Part shown: piece by piece, positions 63,039 to 64,000 of the stretch | Position numbering within the stretch: the first letter of the stretch is position 1 | Layout: each line of letters starts with the position of its first letter | Source of the DNA: Gimesia chilikensis | GTDB taxonomy: Bacteria; Planctomycetota; Planctomycetia; Planctomycetales; Planctomycetaceae | Assembly: GCF_007744075.1 (NCBI RefSeq) | Contig: NZ_CP036266.1 | Location: 3,457,748-3,521,747 of the forward strand | Length of the DNA: 64,000 bases | Reading direction: 5' to 3' | Notes under the pieces: generated by a model | What the model was told of the DNA's origin: nothing | Seen by the model: the letters and a program-made list of their open reading frames with translations, nothing else | The model's database searches: none | Made by a program: the position numbers and the translations under genes

Positions 63039-63956
63039 TTAATTTTCCGGCGTGCCTGTCTTTTTTTGTGAAGCCTGCTGGAGTTCCTCGCGATTCTCAG
63101 TGTCTGAATCGGTCCGCTTACTGAAGAAGATTTTTGAAGGACGAATTCGCAGTCGTTGTGCCCAGAACCTTGCCAGCACAGCCAGAGTGCAGATGCCATA
63201 CTTTACACAACGGCGGAAGTTGATACTCGAAGCTTCCGGAAAATAGCGGACCGGAACCGGTATGTCTCCCATGCGGAATTGAAAGTGAACAGCCTGTGCC
63301 AGGAACTGGCTGTCGAAGACGAAGTCATTGGAATTACGTTCGAATGGAATTGTTTCCAGGACTTCCCTGCGATAGGCACGGAAACCGCTGTGAAAATCTC
63401 CCAGGTTCTGACCCAGGGCAATGTTTTCGGTAATGGTCAGCATACGATTTGCCAGATATTTCCAGGCTGGCATACCTCCCGCGAGGGCTTCCTTACGTGT
63501 GCGGATCCGCGACCCCATTACGACGTCACAGATATCCAGTTTGAGTAACTCGACTGCGAGTCCTACCACGCGACTGTCATATTGATAGTCGGGGTGCAGC
63601 ATCACGATGTATTCGGCGCCATGCTCCAGGGCATACTGGTAACAGGTCTTCTGGTTCCCGCCATAACCCCGGTTTTCTTTATGTCTGATGACCGTGAGCC
63701 CTTCCCGCAGAGCGAGATCCACGGTGGCGTCTGTACTGCCGTCATCAACCAGGATGATTTCGTCGACGACATTCTGTGGCAGATCAGCGAGTGTTTTGAG
63801 CAATGTCGATGCGGCATTATAAGCCGGCATGACGACGACGGTCTTGCCCGTCGTGGGAACTGGTTCCGCCGGAGCCGGTGGTGTATCAGTCTGTGGAGTG
63901 TAGGCCTGTTCGATTTCGGCCAGCAGTGGTTCCAGGTTTTGAAACTGGGCCATCAT
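63039..63956 (-). CDS. Family 2 glycosyltransferase (polyprenyl-phosphate type); N terminus may extend past window
   Basis: This protein is at least 305 residues long, with a GT-A fold: [17 protein letters not shown], the nucleotide-sugar loop [22 protein letters not shown] in the position of the DXD metal site and [15 protein letters not shown]. This resembles DPM1-like enzymes that load a sugar on a lipid carrier. It could supply the polyprenyl donor used by the GT39-like proteins. The frame is open without stop to base 64000, so ATG 63956 may not be the true start and the N terminus may lie outside the window. Confidence 0.85.
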   Translation of the reverse strand: MMAQFQNLEPLLAEIEQAYTPQTDTPPAPAEPVPTTGKTVVVMPAYNAASTLLKTLADLPQNVVDEIILVDDGSTDATVDLALREGLTVIRHKENRGYGGNQKTCYQYALEHGAEYIVMLHPDYQYDSRVVGLAVELLKLDICDVVMGSRIRTRKEALAGGMPAWKYLANRMLTITENIALGQNLGDFHSGFRAYRREVLETIPFERNSNDFVFDSQFLAQAVHFQFRMGDIPVPVRYFPEASSINFRRCVKYGICTLAVLARFWAQRLRIRPSKIFFSKRTDSDTENREELQQASQKKTGTPEN

Positions 63957-64000
63957 CTCGGCGCTGTCAGGTGCAAAGACGGGGACGGCGACACTCTGGT

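Overview
The window is a chromosomal segment from a planctomycete, most likely a Planctomycetaceae member of the Gimesia/Rubinisphaera type. The evidence is a c-type-cytochrome/DUF1549/DUF1553 protein paired with DUF1501, a second DUF1501 protein, a YTV-repeat cysteine-rich protein, a sulfatase, many Tat and Sec signal peptides, and housekeeping proteins of clear bacterial type. The genus is inferred from overall gene character, not from a search.

Layout. 1-8.6 kb: two paralogous membrane glycosyltransferases (the first cut by the window edge) bracket the DUF1549/DUF1553 + DUF1501 pair and a small coiled-coil secreted protein. 8.7-11.6 kb: a DUF971 protein, an ankyrin/kelch-like lipoprotein and a secreted protein of unknown function. 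11.7-18.7 kb: an accessory region with a roughly 0.9-kb direct duplication carrying two Imm49-like genes, several small orphan genes, a markedly AT-rich DUF5677 gene, and about 2 kb of mostly non-coding repeats around a small membrane protein gene. 18.7-21.2 kb: a two-gene M16 peptidase operon bracketed by direct copies of a composite hairpin repeat. 21.9-29.5 kb: a Tat-exported enolase-superfamily protein, an N-acetyltransferase, an acyl-activating enzyme next to an aldehyde dehydrogenase, then an alpha/beta hydrolase, an SDR and a DUF2784 protein. 29.8-32.9 kb: histidine kinase, response regulator and fatty-acid desaturase.

34.4-39.1 kb is a core replication/recombination block: SRP RNA, dnaX, ybaB/ebfC, recR, rpoN. 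The first four are in the same order as scr-dnaX-yaaK-recR of Bacillus. dnaX carries two poly-A runs that should produce a short gamma form by slippage. 39-47.5 kb: thiL, an HtrA protease with PDZ domains, a TPR protein, the YTV-repeat protein, an acyl-CoA dehydrogenase-like protein and a Na/phosphate cotransporter. A tRNA-Arg(CCG) follows at 47.8 kb. 48-53.5 kb (mostly minus strand): a membrane protein, an extradiol dioxygenase-like protein, a stand-alone LexA DNA-binding domain, a DUF1501 protein, csrA and a sulfatase. 53.7-61 kb: a block of proteolysis-related genes (a trypsin/transglutaminase-like fusion, an unknown secreted protein, a rhomboid protease and a full-length M16 peptidase). 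The window closes with an Nramp-fold transporter and a family 2 glycosyltransferase that may continue past the edge.

The strongest unusual signals are the dnaX slippage site with in-register TGA stops, the recent duplication of the Imm49-like gene, the repeat families around the M16 operon, the AT-rich DUF5677 gene, the LexA-like repressor without a protease domain, the trypsin/transglutaminase fusion and the Nramp-like protein without its metal motif. No CRISPR array, prophage, insertion sequence or recognisable restriction system was seen.
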